Assembly: GCF_003853415.1 (NCBI RefSeq)
Contig: NZ_QTPP01000048.1
Location: 1-60,200, forward strand
Source: Burkholderia sp. Bp9142
GTDB lineage: Bacteria; Pseudomonadota; Gammaproteobacteria; Burkholderiales; Burkholderiaceae
Length of the DNA: 60,200 bases
Direction: 5' to 3'
Below are positions 27,208-35,762 of this stretch, piece by piece. Both the position numbers and the translations under genes were made by a program. The notes beneath the pieces were generated by a model. That model was not told the origin of the DNA, ran no database searches, and worked only from the letters and a program-made list of their open reading frames with translations. The stretch's first letter is position 1; every line of letters starts with the position of its first letter.

Positions 27208-27466
27208 GCTTACCGAGGTCCAAACGCGACATTTCTAAATGGCTAGAACACGACATTTCTAAAAAGCTACTACAACTAAAAAATCGCTAATTTGCCTTAT
27301 GTCAAATATGGTTGCTGGTTTGTAGGGGCTGGCACGGTGTCCGCGTTTTGCGGAATTTTCTTCCCAAGCCCTCGGCGGAAATCGTGGGTCGCACGTGCTC
27401 CGCGACCTCAAGCTGCGATCGACGACTGATGCTTCCCAGAACCCTGTTCGCCATGGAGGCCAAACC

Positions 27467-27973
27467 TTACGGGCCAATGCCGGCAGCGAACCGCTGCAAG
27501 CGCTGGCCGTCGGCGCGAGCCTCTATCAACAACTGGCTCCAATCGTCTGGAGGATGTCCGCTTTCGAGCATCTTGCGGAACACCCGGTAGGCGTCGTCGC
27601 TGCTCTCGTAGGCACGTTTGGTGTCCTCATCATTTACCCACGCGAAAACGATCACCTTGCTCGGCGCGTGATACCGGGAAAAAAGCCGGTACTGCTGGAA
27701 GAACTTGGCCGGGAACCAGTGCTTATGCTCCTCGCCAAGCGCGTTGCCTTGCCGGTATTCCGGACGCGCCGGTTCTTGTGGGATCACATCGAACGCTAGC
27801 GTTGTAATCGCCGCCAGTCGCTTGGTGGCGTTCTTCGTCACGTACCCGCTAGGATCTTTTTGCTTGAGCATTTCGACTTGCTGGGTCAGCGCTTCAAGCT
27901 GAGCAAGAAACAGCGGGTGAGCAAAAACCGTCCAGCCGTGGATATGCAAGGGTGTGTGCCTGCTGCCGCTCAT
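27467..27973 (-). CDS. yhaV: YhaV-family toxin (type II toxin-antitoxin)
   Basis: This encodes 168 residues. Landmarks are HGWTVFAHPLFLAQLEALT, KNATKRLAAITTLAFDVIPQ, then RQGNALGEEHKHWFPAKFF, RLFSRYH and VIVFAWVNDEDTKRAYES. These match the YhaV RelE-superfamily ribosome-associated mRNA endonuclease over its whole length, so the toxin looks intact. The ATG at 27973 sits where the antitoxin stop should overlap it (ATGA), the normal arrangement for prlF-yhaV. In this copy the antitoxin frame is shifted, so coupling and neutralisation may be altered. Confidence 0.85.
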   Translation of the reverse strand: MSGSRHTPLHIHGWTVFAHPLFLAQLEALTQQVEMLKQKDPSGYVTKNATKRLAAITTLAFDVIPQEPARPEYRQGNALGEEHKHWFPAKFFQQYRLFSRYHAPSKVIVFAWVNDEDTKRAYESSDDAYRVFRKMLESGHPPDDWSQLLIEARADGQRLQRFAAGIGP

Positions 27974-28280
27974 TCATCGTCTGCCGACAGGGGGCATCGA
28001 GATCGACTTCGACGCCGACGGTCAGCGACTGAAGACGCTGCACAAGCTCGGCATCAATGGCCTGCAGGCGCTCAGGGTGGCTGACGATGTCCCCAGCCAA
28101 AAAGCGCAGGAACTGACCGAGCACCGGGTCGTCCTCCTCCGAGGACTCGACACGGGTCAGCACCACCTCCCCGCTGGGGCGGATTGTGTAGCGGATTTTG
28201 TCGCGCTTTACTGCTACGTCGCCCTCAGGAAATTCAGGCAACATGCCTTCGAAAACTGAAAAAACGAACCCGATTGACAC
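27894..28280 (-). pseudogene. prlF: PrlF-type antitoxin, N-terminally truncated and C-terminally frameshifted
   Basis: The body matches PrlF: KRDKIRYTIRPSGEVVLTRV, DPVLGQFLRFLAGDIVSHPE and VQRLQSLTVGVEVDLDAP. Two defects are visible. First, the AbrB-like N-terminal strand-swapped segment that should precede KRDKIRY is replaced by unrelated sequence; possible starts are GTG 28280 or ATG 28244. Second, after the codons for DLDAP a run of five C bases reads CRQTMNE. With one more C it would read LSADDE and stop exactly over the toxin ATG. As written, the frame runs about 27 residues past that point into the toxin gene. Confidence 0.75.
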
Positions 28281-28365
28281 GGGGAGTCATATCAGCCGCC
28301 AAGGCGCAGTTGCCCGGGCGCGCGAGTTCGCCATCGAACCGCGTGGCGGGCAACGCGCCGGATGT

Positions 28366-28397
28366 GAAGCCGCGCGCACTGCGCCGCGCGCGGCTTC
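28366..28397 (-). terminator. Strong hairpin after the lipoprotein gene
   Basis: GAAGCCGCGCGC pairs perfectly with GCGCGCGGCTTC (12 bp, 8-base loop), 8 bases beyond the stop codon of the minus-strand lipoprotein gene. There is no T-run, which is common in high-GC genomes. Confidence 0.6.
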
Positions 28398-28405
28398 GCT
28401 CGCCG

Positions 28406-29122
28406 TTACGCCGGGTTGCCGCTGCCGCCGGTGCCGCCGGTGGGCTTGCCAGCTGCCTTGCCGGCGTCGCCCACCTTGCCGAGCAGCGTCGCAGACGGCT
28501 GGCCGTTTCCTCCGATCGCGCCCTTCGATTTCAGCGCTTCGAGGTCCGAATCCTGGCCGGCCTGGCCGGGCTTGAACGACGTCGTCAGGAACGCGGACGT
28601 CGACAGCGCGACGCCGGTTTCGTTCTTGATGGTCTGGGCAACCCCATTCGCCGCAGCCGCAACGGCAGCGGGGTTCGTCAACGCGCTTTGATACGTCGGA
28701 TTGGACGCCAGGCCCGACAGCAGCCCGTTCAGGTCCGTGCCCAGTTGCCCCGCCAGATAGGTCAGCAGCAGTTCGGTCAACGGCGTCACGTTGTACGTGC
28801 CGCCGCCACTCGCGAACGAGTGCAGCGTGGTCGTCCCGTTCGTGCCGGTGATCGTGCACGGCCCCGCGAGCACGAACGTGACCGAGAACGCGCCGTTCGC
28901 GTCGGCCGTGCCCGAACCGTTGCCGGTCGCGCACACGATCGTGATCGCCGCGTTCGCCATCGGTGCGCCGGTCGCGGCCGTGCCGCTGATCGTGGCCGAC
29001 GACGCGTTCGAAGGCGTCGTGCTCGTACTGTCGTCGCCCCCGCCACATGCCGCGAGCGTACCCGCGAGCGCAAACGTGCCGACTTGCAATACCCTCAGTG
29101 CCGCTTTCTTCATCGTCTTCAT
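28406..29122 (-). CDS. Predicted lipoprotein with Ig-like/CarboxypepD domain
   Basis: This encodes 238 residues. A lipoprotein signal (core VGTFALAGTLAAC, lipobox LAAC, cysteine near residue 26) is followed by a GGG-D/S/T spacer. An Ig-like domain starts at SATISGTAATGAPMANAAIT, and the alpha-helical C-terminal half ends in a Gly/Pro-rich tail. GGAG lies 7 bases before the ATG. It is encoded 54 bases downstream of the YjbH-type gene on the same strand. It therefore probably sits in the outer membrane or periplasm as a partner of that protein. I cannot assign a molecular function. Confidence 0.72.
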   Translation of the reverse strand: MKTMKKAALRVLQVGTFALAGTLAACGGGDDSTSTTPSNASSATISGTAATGAPMANAAITIVCATGNGSGTADANGAFSVTFVLAGPCTITGTNGTTTLHSFASGGGTYNVTPLTELLLTYLAGQLGTDLNGLLSGLASNPTYQSALTNPAAVAAAANGVAQTIKNETGVALSTSAFLTTSFKPGQAGQDSDLEALKSKGAIGGNGQPSATLLGKVGDAGKAAGKPTGGTGGSGNPA

Positions 29123-29176
29123 CGATTTTCTCCGTTAGGTCAACTCGATTTTCCTGAGGACTCTCCGGTCCCTCGA

Positions 29177-31501
29177 TCATTGAATGCTTGCCTCGCGCGC
29201 GGCCGACGGCTGCACGCCGTCAGCCGGCAGCGCCGCCTCCGTCGCGGGCGGCGCCACCCCGGCGGAATGCGCGTAGCGCTTGTATGCATCGCGCATCCGG
29301 TAAAGCTGCGTCGCGAAGTACTCGGCGCTGAAGCGCCCCTGGTTGAGCAGGAACTGTTGCGCGTTGTAGGCAAAGTCGAGATTCTCGGCGCCGTCTTGCG
29401 CGAGATAGTTCGACGATCCGACACGCGTGCGGAAATTGAGCGAGAACTGCTCGGGCCCGTTGATTTGCACGATCCCCGGCTTCATGCCCTGGCGCGGCGT
29501 CAACGGGAAACTGACCGACGCGCCGACGAACGAGCCGTGGCCGCTGTGCCATCCCTGCACGCTGAACGACACGTCGTCGAACCAGTGCGTCAACGTGATC
29601 AGCGGGCCCTTGTCGCCACCGACATAGCGCGCGACGCCCGCCTCGATCCACATCTTCCACGCGGGCTCGACCCACCGGTACGTGAGCAGCGCGTTCTTCT
29701 CCGCCGGCAGCGCATCCTTGCCCGGCTCGTGATGCAGATAGGCGAGCTTCAGCCGCACCACGTCGGGACGGCCCGGTACGAACGCGGTCGTCTCGTTCTC
29801 GACGCCCAGGTACTGGAGGTCGAACTTGCCGAGCGCGGTCACGTTGAAAACGCGCGGCGCAATCCAGAAGCTCTGCACGAGCGCAACGGTCGACAGCCCG
29901 CCGCGCAAGCGGTATGGGTCGTAGACGCGGCCGTTGTCCATGTTCTTGCTGTTCGCGATCGGCACGATCACGCTCGAATACAGTTCCGCGCCGCGCCACA
30001 GCGGCACGAAGCCCTGGATTTTCGCGCCCACGGAGTAGTCGAAGTTGCCGTAGTCAGTGCCGTAGAGGTAGCGCGTGACCGGCGCGATCTGGATCCGTAC
30101 GAGCCCGTGCGCGCGGGCGTTGCCCACCCACGCGAGCGAATCCGCATCGTGCGTCGGCCGCGTGCGCATCGACAGCGACGCGCCGGCGGCGGTCGACGCG
30201 CCACCCGCGACGAAGCGCGCGTAGTCCGCCCGATCGACGCTCACCTCGCCCGCCGGCTCGTTCGCCTTCTTGATCACGACGCGCACGGTCTCGACGCCCT
30301 TCGGCGCGTACTCCGCTGCCGCGCCGAGCGCGATGCCCAGCGCGTCCGCCTCGTTCTGGTTGTAGCGGTGGTTTTCATATTCGACGACGAGATCCGCGCC
30401 CGCCATGCCGGCGCGCACGCGCTCGAGTCCGGCGTCCGTCAGCGCGCGCACGATCCTGTCGAGCGCCGCCGGGTCCGGCACCGCGTCGACTGCCGGCGCG
30501 GCGGTCCGAACGAGATCCGGCGGCGTGTGAAGCGACGGCATGACTCGATCGTCGCGTGACGCGTCCGCCGCCGCAGGCGTGGCAGGCTCGATCCGCGTGA
30601 ATGCCCTGAGCGGCGCGAGCGCGGCCGCAGGTCGCAGCGTGTCGTCGTCCGCCGCGCGCGCGTCGTCCGGCGCCGATGTGCCTGCCGCGGCAACCGGCGC
30701 GTCGCCGCACAAGCCATCGCCGCAACGCGCGGCATCGAACCGCCTGCCGAGCGGAATCTGCACGCCGATCGAGAACGACGTGCGCGGCGCGATGCTGTCC
30801 GTATGCCTCAGCGAGCGCATCACGGTGCCCACGAGGCTCGCGTCGGCCAGCCACTTGATCGGCGGCGACTGGAAGCGGATGCCCGCATAGGGCGTTTTCG
30901 AATCGTGCTCCGCCAGCAGCGACAGGCCCGTGTGCCACAGCCGAAGCTCGGCGCCGCCGAACACCCCGTCGAGCCGGTCGCCATGCCCGTAGCCGACCGT
31001 CAGCGTCGCGGGCCCGAGCACTTGCGATACGACACCGTAGGTGGACCGGAAGTAATGCGTTTGCCCGCCAACGTCATTGATGCCGATCGCGATGTCCGGC
31101 TGGTATGTGAAGAACTTCGGAATCGAGACCTTTGCGTTCGCCATCAGATGCCGAAGCACGATATGGTCGTAGCCCGGCACCCTCGCGCGTACGTCGCCTG
31201 GATAGTTCGCCAGACCGCCGGATACCTCCACGTGGGGAAACAGGCCGATCGCGCCCCAGACGATGTCCGAACTCGTCGTCCGGTTCCCGAACCGTGGATC
31301 GATGTAGTTGTTGTATTGCCCCTCGAATGTCCCCTCCGGCAGCGTGAATCCGTATGGAATCAAGAGCCCGCCGGACTGCCCCAGCGATGTCAGCACCGGC
31401 GTGCCCGCCGCACCAGCCGGCAGGGAAAATGCCAACGCTGCCCCCAGGGCAACGGCCGCCGGCTTGTTCGTGGTCGCGTTCGCACGTAGCTTGATTATCA
31501 T
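29177..31501 (-). CDS. YjbH-family outer-membrane exopolysaccharide-associated protein
   Basis: This encodes 774 residues. A signal peptide (core AAVALGAALAFSLPAGAAG) is followed by TPVLTSLGQSGGLLIPYG, which starts the YjbH domain with the motifs YNNYIDPRFG, GYGHGDRLDG and AGIRFQSPPIKW. A variable Ala/Asp-rich linker follows, then a second barrel-like half (TRYLYGTDYGNFDYSVGAK and VGASVSFPLTPRQGMKPGI). YjbH proteins are predicted outer-membrane barrels linked to extracellular polysaccharide production. The usual YjbEFG partners are not present; only the lipoprotein gene follows. The start at 31501 precedes the signal peptide, but its ribosome site is weak. Confidence 0.8.
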   Translation of the reverse strand: MIIKLRANATTNKPAAVALGAALAFSLPAGAAGTPVLTSLGQSGGLLIPYGFTLPEGTFEGQYNNYIDPRFGNRTTSSDIVWGAIGLFPHVEVSGGLANYPGDVRARVPGYDHIVLRHLMANAKVSIPKFFTYQPDIAIGINDVGGQTHYFRSTYGVVSQVLGPATLTVGYGHGDRLDGVFGGAELRLWHTGLSLLAEHDSKTPYAGIRFQSPPIKWLADASLVGTVMRSLRHTDSIAPRTSFSIGVQIPLGRRFDAARCGDGLCGDAPVAAAGTSAPDDARAADDDTLRPAAALAPLRAFTRIEPATPAAADASRDDRVMPSLHTPPDLVRTAAPAVDAVPDPAALDRIVRALTDAGLERVRAGMAGADLVVEYENHRYNQNEADALGIALGAAAEYAPKGVETVRVVIKKANEPAGEVSVDRADYARFVAGGASTAAGASLSMRTRPTHDADSLAWVGNARAHGLVRIQIAPVTRYLYGTDYGNFDYSVGAKIQGFVPLWRGAELYSSVIVPIANSKNMDNGRVYDPYRLRGGLSTVALVQSFWIAPRVFNVTALGKFDLQYLGVENETTAFVPGRPDVVRLKLAYLHHEPGKDALPAEKNALLTYRWVEPAWKMWIEAGVARYVGGDKGPLITLTHWFDDVSFSVQGWHSGHGSFVGASVSFPLTPRQGMKPGIVQINGPEQFSLNFRTRVGSSNYLAQDGAENLDFAYNAQQFLLNQGRFSAEYFATQLYRMRDAYKRYAHSAGVAPPATEAALPADGVQPSAAREASIQ

Positions 31502-32592
31502 CGGTCGTGTACTTGATTGTTCGTATCGTGTGTGGCATTCGACATCGCCGAACGTCGACACGCACCGCCGCGGCACTGGCATCGCTCGTGGCCGTGAACG
31601 CCCATGCGGCGACGATGCGATCGAAGATCCATCACGATCCTGCACCCAACCCCGTCCCGCGGAATGGCGCTTCGCCCGCACCGGCATGCGTAACTCCGAT
31701 CGCTGTCGCACGCCGACCACCTGGCACCGGGATCGACACATGGCAACGCCCCCCCAACATCGCGCGCCCGTCAGCGATTTGGCGCGCCCACCTCGTCCCG
31801 CGGCGTGGACCGTTCCCAGAAGCGATTCGCTCGCGCAATCAAGCCCGGCGACCGTAATCGGCACCGGATTTCGTCAACATTTATTTCGTTCGCATGACTT
31901 AATAATTAAACGACTTTCACCACATGCTCACGCGTCCGGCGATCGTGCCGACGCCTTGCAGTACACGTCCGTGGGCAATCGTTACATTCAGACGTGCGTT
32001 CCCATGGGTTCGCATGTCTCGCTCCTGCATTACGGATCGTTACCTATATGCGAGTAAGTCTAATGGAAACCGGAAGCGCTATCTGCGCCGAATTCTTGAT
32101 CAAATCCGACAAGTTGAGTCGACGGAAATAAACATGCCCGAGCGCGCGAACGGGATCGCCTTTCGCTTGAACACCCGATAAACCCGTATCGAATCAATCG
32201 CTTGATGCGTGCGCGCGCACGACTGATGGTCGGCGCGGCGATACGAGACGGAGCGCGACGGGACACGCGCTGCGCGCGATCGATGCTTGCGCGCCCGGAA
32301 AGACAGATACGCGACGATCGTAAACACGCCGATGCGGGGTCCCCGTGATTTTGACGCCGTTTACGGCATCGGCTTATACACAAGTCGTCCCGCTGAGCCA
32401 TCGGGAGCAAGCTGTTCGAGATCGATGAGATAGGCCGATGCTTGTAAGCTTTCGGGCGATCGACGGCAAGGACGCGACGGTGCTATCCAACCGCTTCAGC
32501 TTACGCGGCGCTAAAGCGGACATCTCCATGTACGGACATTTGAACTCAGCCAGAAGCCATATCGGTTCACCACGCCGTCGGCATTCACTGAA
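31502..32592. other. Long gene-free region upstream of the YjbH-type gene
   Basis: There is no supportable gene in about 1.1 kb. It holds an AT-rich core near 31880-31920 with the perfect palindrome TTAATAATTAA (31899-31909), and lower GC than its surroundings up to about 32110, as expected for a promoter bound by silencer or biofilm regulators. At 32491-32519 CCGCTT/AAGCGG extends to a 10-bp imperfect stem that could end the MmgE/PrpD operon. The possibility of an unrecognised small RNA remains open. Confidence 0.4.
32491..32519 (-). terminator. Hairpin downstream of the catabolic operon
   Basis: CCGCTT-C-AGC and GCT-A-AAGCGG form a 10-bp stem with one mismatch about 75 bases beyond the MmgE/PrpD stop. 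There is no T-run; this is a weak terminator candidate. Confidence 0.35.
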
Positions 32593-33981
32593 TCACGATC
32601 GACACCGCTCCGCACTCCCCGCAAGCAGCACGTTCAGCACCCGCGCGTCCGCCAACCGCTCCAGCGACAGGCACGTGTCGCTCAACGCATCGACCTGCGC
32701 ACGCTCGAGCGCCATGCCCGCCAGCGCACGATACTTCGCCAGCAGCGCCGCATCGGACAGCGGATTGCGAGGGTCGCCGAGCGCGATCGGCACGTGACGC
32801 GATTCCCGCCGTCCGTCCGCGCGATGCAGGATCACCGTCGGCTCGTCGAGATCGCCCAGCGCCGGATCGATCTCGATCGCGATGCGCGCGAGCAACGCCG
32901 TGACGCGCGAATCCGCACGCCGGTCGTCGCGATAAACCCCGATCCCCGTGTCGCCATACGCAAAGGCCGCCGCAACCGCGTACGGCAGGCTCATCTGCGC
33001 CGACGACAGCGTCGACAGGTCGCGTCCGCCGCACATCCGGGCAACGAACGCACTCGCCCGCACGACCACCCGCTCGATCCCGCCGGCCTCGAACGTGCGA
33101 CCGTCCGCAAGCTGCAGCGCCGCGTCGACTGCCGCATGCGCGCTGCGGCACGACGCGTGCGGCTTGATCGAGCAGCGCATCAGTTTCCAGTGCGCGCCGA
33201 GGCCGTCGGTCAGTGCGTCGGGCGCATGCGATTGCGCGGCGAAGGTGTTGAAGAAACCACCCCACACGTCGTCGAACACCCGGGCGGGGCCGCTCACGCC
33301 TTCGCGTGCCAGCAGCGCCGCGAGCACACCGCCTTCCGCCGCGCGCCCGGCATGCAGCCGCTTCGTCTGCGATCCATCGTGGATGAAGCCCCACAGGCCA
33401 CCGGAGAAACTTGCCGCATGGCCCAGCGCGTCGCGCGTGCGCGCGGCGTCGAGCCCGAGCACGCGCGCGCTTGCCGCTGCCGCGCCGAACACGCCGCAAC
33501 TGAGCGTGGAGTGCCAGCCGGCACCGTTGTGGGCCGAGTAGCCGCCGGCTGCTTCCAGCACGCGCCGGCCGACGTCGTAGCCGAGCACGATCGCCGTCAC
33601 GCATTCCCGGCCCGTCACGGGGCGGCCCGCGCACGACAGCGCGGCGAGCACGGCCGGCAGCACGACGGCACCCGAATGATCGCAGCCGCCGGCATCGTCG
33701 AGCTCGAGCGCGTGCGCGGCGATCCCGTTGACGAACGCGGCGTCGCGCGCCCCTGCCCTGCATCGCGTGCCCCACAGCGACGCACCGCCGCGCGCGACGG
33801 CGCCGGTGAGCGCACGTGCGCTGCGCGTCTCGACGGCCGACGTGCCAGCCAGGGCGGCACCGAACGTATCGAGCACGTGCCGCTTGGTTTTCGCGACGAC
33901 ATCGTCAGGCACGGCGGCGGCGGGTGTCTGCGCGACGAACGTCGCGAGCCGCGTGGCGCGCGTTTCGGTATCCATCGTCAT
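32593..33981 (-). CDS. MmgE/PrpD-family protein
   Basis: This encodes 462 residues. Landmarks are KTKRHVLDTFGAALAGTSA, FVNGIAAHALELDDAGGCDH, GAGWHSTLSCGVFGAAAASA and KPHASCRSAHAAVDAAL. These are the conserved segments of the MmgE/PrpD fold (2-methylcitrate dehydratase, cis-aconitate decarboxylase and related hydro-lyases or decarboxylases). It is the last gene of a seven-gene operon; its ATG overlaps the deacetylase stop as ATGA and is also preceded by AGGAG. In context it may process a carboxylic acid released by the lyase encoded upstream; the substrate is inferred only from context. Confidence 0.85.
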   Translation of the reverse strand: MTMDTETRATRLATFVAQTPAAAVPDDVVAKTKRHVLDTFGAALAGTSAVETRSARALTGAVARGGASLWGTRCRAGARDAAFVNGIAAHALELDDAGGCDHSGAVVLPAVLAALSCAGRPVTGRECVTAIVLGYDVGRRVLEAAGGYSAHNGAGWHSTLSCGVFGAAAASARVLGLDAARTRDALGHAASFSGGLWGFIHDGSQTKRLHAGRAAEGGVLAALLAREGVSGPARVFDDVWGGFFNTFAAQSHAPDALTDGLGAHWKLMRCSIKPHASCRSAHAAVDAALQLADGRTFEAGGIERVVVRASAFVARMCGGRDLSTLSSAQMSLPYAVAAAFAYGDTGIGVYRDDRRADSRVTALLARIAIEIDPALGDLDEPTVILHRADGRRESRHVPIALGDPRNPLSDAALLAKYRALAGMALERAQVDALSDTCLSLERLADARVLNVLLAGSAERCRS

Positions 33982-34886
33982 CGCGCCGACTCCTCTGCCA
34001 CGCAACGTGCGAACACATCGACCGGATGGTCCGGCTCGTTGGCGCTCACGTGCTCGCGCCACCAGCGCGCGACGTCGCGCCCGCTCGCGAACCAGACGTC
34101 ACCGGCGTCGCGCAGATGGGCGAGCAACGCACGCAGCAGGTCGATCCGCCCTGCCGTGCCGATGACCTCGGGATGCAGGCGCAGCACGCAGCACAGCCCG
34201 AAGCGCCGGAACCCGTCGACGTCGTGCCGCCAGTTGTCGAGCACGTCTCGGTATGCGGCGATACGCGGCTGACCGGCCGGCACCGGCGGCGACAGGTTGA
34301 ACTCGAAGTACGGCTCGTCCTCGAGTTCGTAGTGCAGCGGCAGCTCGACGAGCCGCGCGTCGTCCGTGCCCCCGTCGCCGCGCGGATGCAGGTACGGCAA
34401 GTCGTCGCCGCGCCACGACGACGACCACGTGAAGCCTTCCGCCACGAGAAAGTCCGCAAAGCCTTCGGCCCAGTTGCCCGTGAACGAGCGAAAGCCTTCC
34501 ACGCCGCACCCGGTGGCGTCCGCGAGCGCCGCCCGCCCGGCGCGGCACGCATCGATCTGCGCGGCCAGCGGCAGTGCGTCGAAATCCTCGCAGCGAAAAC
34601 CGCTCACGCCGAGCTCGTGCCCGCTGGCCGCGATCGAACGCACGGCGTCGCCATGCGTCTGCGCGACACGGCCCGGCACGAACCAGCTCGTCGGCACGCT
34701 GAATTCGTCGAACGCCGCGAGCAGCCGGTCGACGCCGCGGGTCGCGCCGTAGCGCCATGCCGACAGCGATTTTTCACGGCCGACGATGCGCGGCTCGCGT
34801 GTCTGGATGCCATGAATGTCGTTGAAGTCGACCGTGATCGCGACCGCGCATCGCGCGCCGCCGGGCCAGGAAGGCGGTGTCTTCAC
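33978..34886 (-). CDS. Polysaccharide-deacetylase-like protein, paralogue 2 (metal ligands altered)
   Basis: This encodes 302 residues with a NodB-like fold: VAITVDFNDIHG, TSWFVPGRVAQTHGDAV, SGHELGVSGFRCEDFDAL, then RSFTGNWAEGF, SSSWRGDDLPYLHP and VLRLHPEVIGTAGRIDLL. Compared with paralogue 1 (HGYRHE) the two histidines of the metal site are replaced (SGFRCE), so ordinary metal-dependent deacetylation is doubtful. A GTG start at 34886 overlaps the paralogue 1 stop (GTGA) with GGAG 6 bases upstream. Similar pairs act on cyclic amides or N-acyl groups (PuuE-like); the role here is unknown, and it could be a heteromeric partner. Confidence 0.75.
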   Translation of the reverse strand: MKTPPSWPGGARCAVAITVDFNDIHGIQTREPRIVGREKSLSAWRYGATRGVDRLLAAFDEFSVPTSWFVPGRVAQTHGDAVRSIAASGHELGVSGFRCEDFDALPLAAQIDACRAGRAALADATGCGVEGFRSFTGNWAEGFADFLVAEGFTWSSSWRGDDLPYLHPRGDGGTDDARLVELPLHYELEDEPYFEFNLSPPVPAGQPRIAAYRDVLDNWRHDVDGFRRFGLCCVLRLHPEVIGTAGRIDLLRALLAHLRDAGDVWFASGRDVARWWREHVSANEPDHPVDVFARCVAEESAR

Positions 34887-35755
34887 ATGCCGCTCCGGTG
34901 AGTGGGTTGCGCGGGTTGCGCATGTTGTGCAAGCCACCAGTCGGCCACGTCGCGGCAGCGCGCAAACCACACGCCCTCCTGCGCGCACATGTGGCCGAGC
35001 CAGGCCTCCAGCAGCGCGATGCGCCCCGGCTTGCCGCAGACTTTCGGATGAAGCAGCGTCGTCAGGCACAGCCCTTCGCGGTATACGCCGTCGAATTCGC
35101 GCATCCAGTTGTCGAGCGTCGCACCGTAGCCGGCGATCCGGTCGAGCCCGGCCGGATAGTCGGGGTTGCGGTGATACGCAAGCGACGCGTAATCGTCGGT
35201 CTCCCAACGGCCGGGAATCTCGACGAGCGGCGGCTCGCCGTCCGCACCGGGCAGCAGGTAGGGACGGTCGTCGCCACGCATCGAGCTCGAATAGCGCACG
35301 CCAGCTTCGCGCAGCACCGCCACGGTCGCCTCGCTCCAGTCGCCGGACGGCGTGCGGAACCCGACTGGACGCACCCCGAGCGTGCGGTGGAAGACGTCGG
35401 CCGACTGCGCCATGATCTCGCGCTGCCGCTCGGGCGCGAGCGTCCAGAACGCCTCGTGCCGGTAACCGTGATATCCGATCTCGTGGCCGCGCTCGACGAT
35501 TGCCGCGCATGGCGCGGGCCAGGTCCGCGCGACCCACGCGGGCACGAAGAACGTCGCGGGCAGGCCGAACGACGCGAGCATGTCGAGCAGCCGCCCCAGC
35601 GCGCGCCACGGCCCGTAGCTGCCGAGCGTGAAATACGCGGGATTGCGCCAGATCGACCCGTTCAGCATCGCGTCGCCGGTCGGACCGTCGAGATCGAACG
35701 CGAGCGCGACGCACGCGCGCTTCGCGTCCGGCCAGCGGGGAGCCAGGTCCGTCAT
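34883..35755 (-). CDS. Polysaccharide deacetylase (NodB/PuuE-like), paralogue 1
   Basis: This encodes 290 residues. The NodB-like motifs are VALAFDLDGP, PATFFVPAWVART, HEIGYHGYRHEAF (metal histidines present), then RTPSGDWSEATVAVL, YSSSMRGDDRPYLLP and LTTLLHPKVCGKPGR. Despite the family name, such non-secreted members often hydrolyse small amides or ring amides (for example PuuE allantoinase) in the cytoplasm. No signal peptide is present here. It lies 7 bases downstream of the ABC solute-binding gene and overlaps paralogue 2. Confidence 0.8.
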   Translation of the reverse strand: MTDLAPRWPDAKRACVALAFDLDGPTGDAMLNGSIWRNPAYFTLGSYGPWRALGRLLDMLASFGLPATFFVPAWVARTWPAPCAAIVERGHEIGYHGYRHEAFWTLAPERQREIMAQSADVFHRTLGVRPVGFRTPSGDWSEATVAVLREAGVRYSSSMRGDDRPYLLPGADGEPPLVEIPGRWETDDYASLAYHRNPDYPAGLDRIAGYGATLDNWMREFDGVYREGLCLTTLLHPKVCGKPGRIALLEAWLGHMCAQEGVWFARCRDVADWWLAQHAQPAQPTHRSGM

Positions 35756-35762
35756 CGTTCGC

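Larger units (their letters stand above)
26890..27290 (-). mobile_element. Insertion sequence remnant, ISNCY/IS1202-like
   Basis: It comprises an IS end and the 5' part of its transposase. The end (minus-strand start near 27270) has two copies of CGACATTTCTAAA at 27227-27239 and 27251-27263, spaced 24 bases apart, as expected for transposase-binding repeats at an IS terminus. The transposase reading frame is cut off after about 65 residues. No opposite end or target duplication was found in the window. Its exact right boundary is uncertain. Confidence 0.6.

Noticed and set aside
28184..30559. 791-codon plus-strand frame
   Set aside because: Antisense to the YjbH and lipoprotein genes, Arg-rich and of the composition expected from a high-GC shadow.
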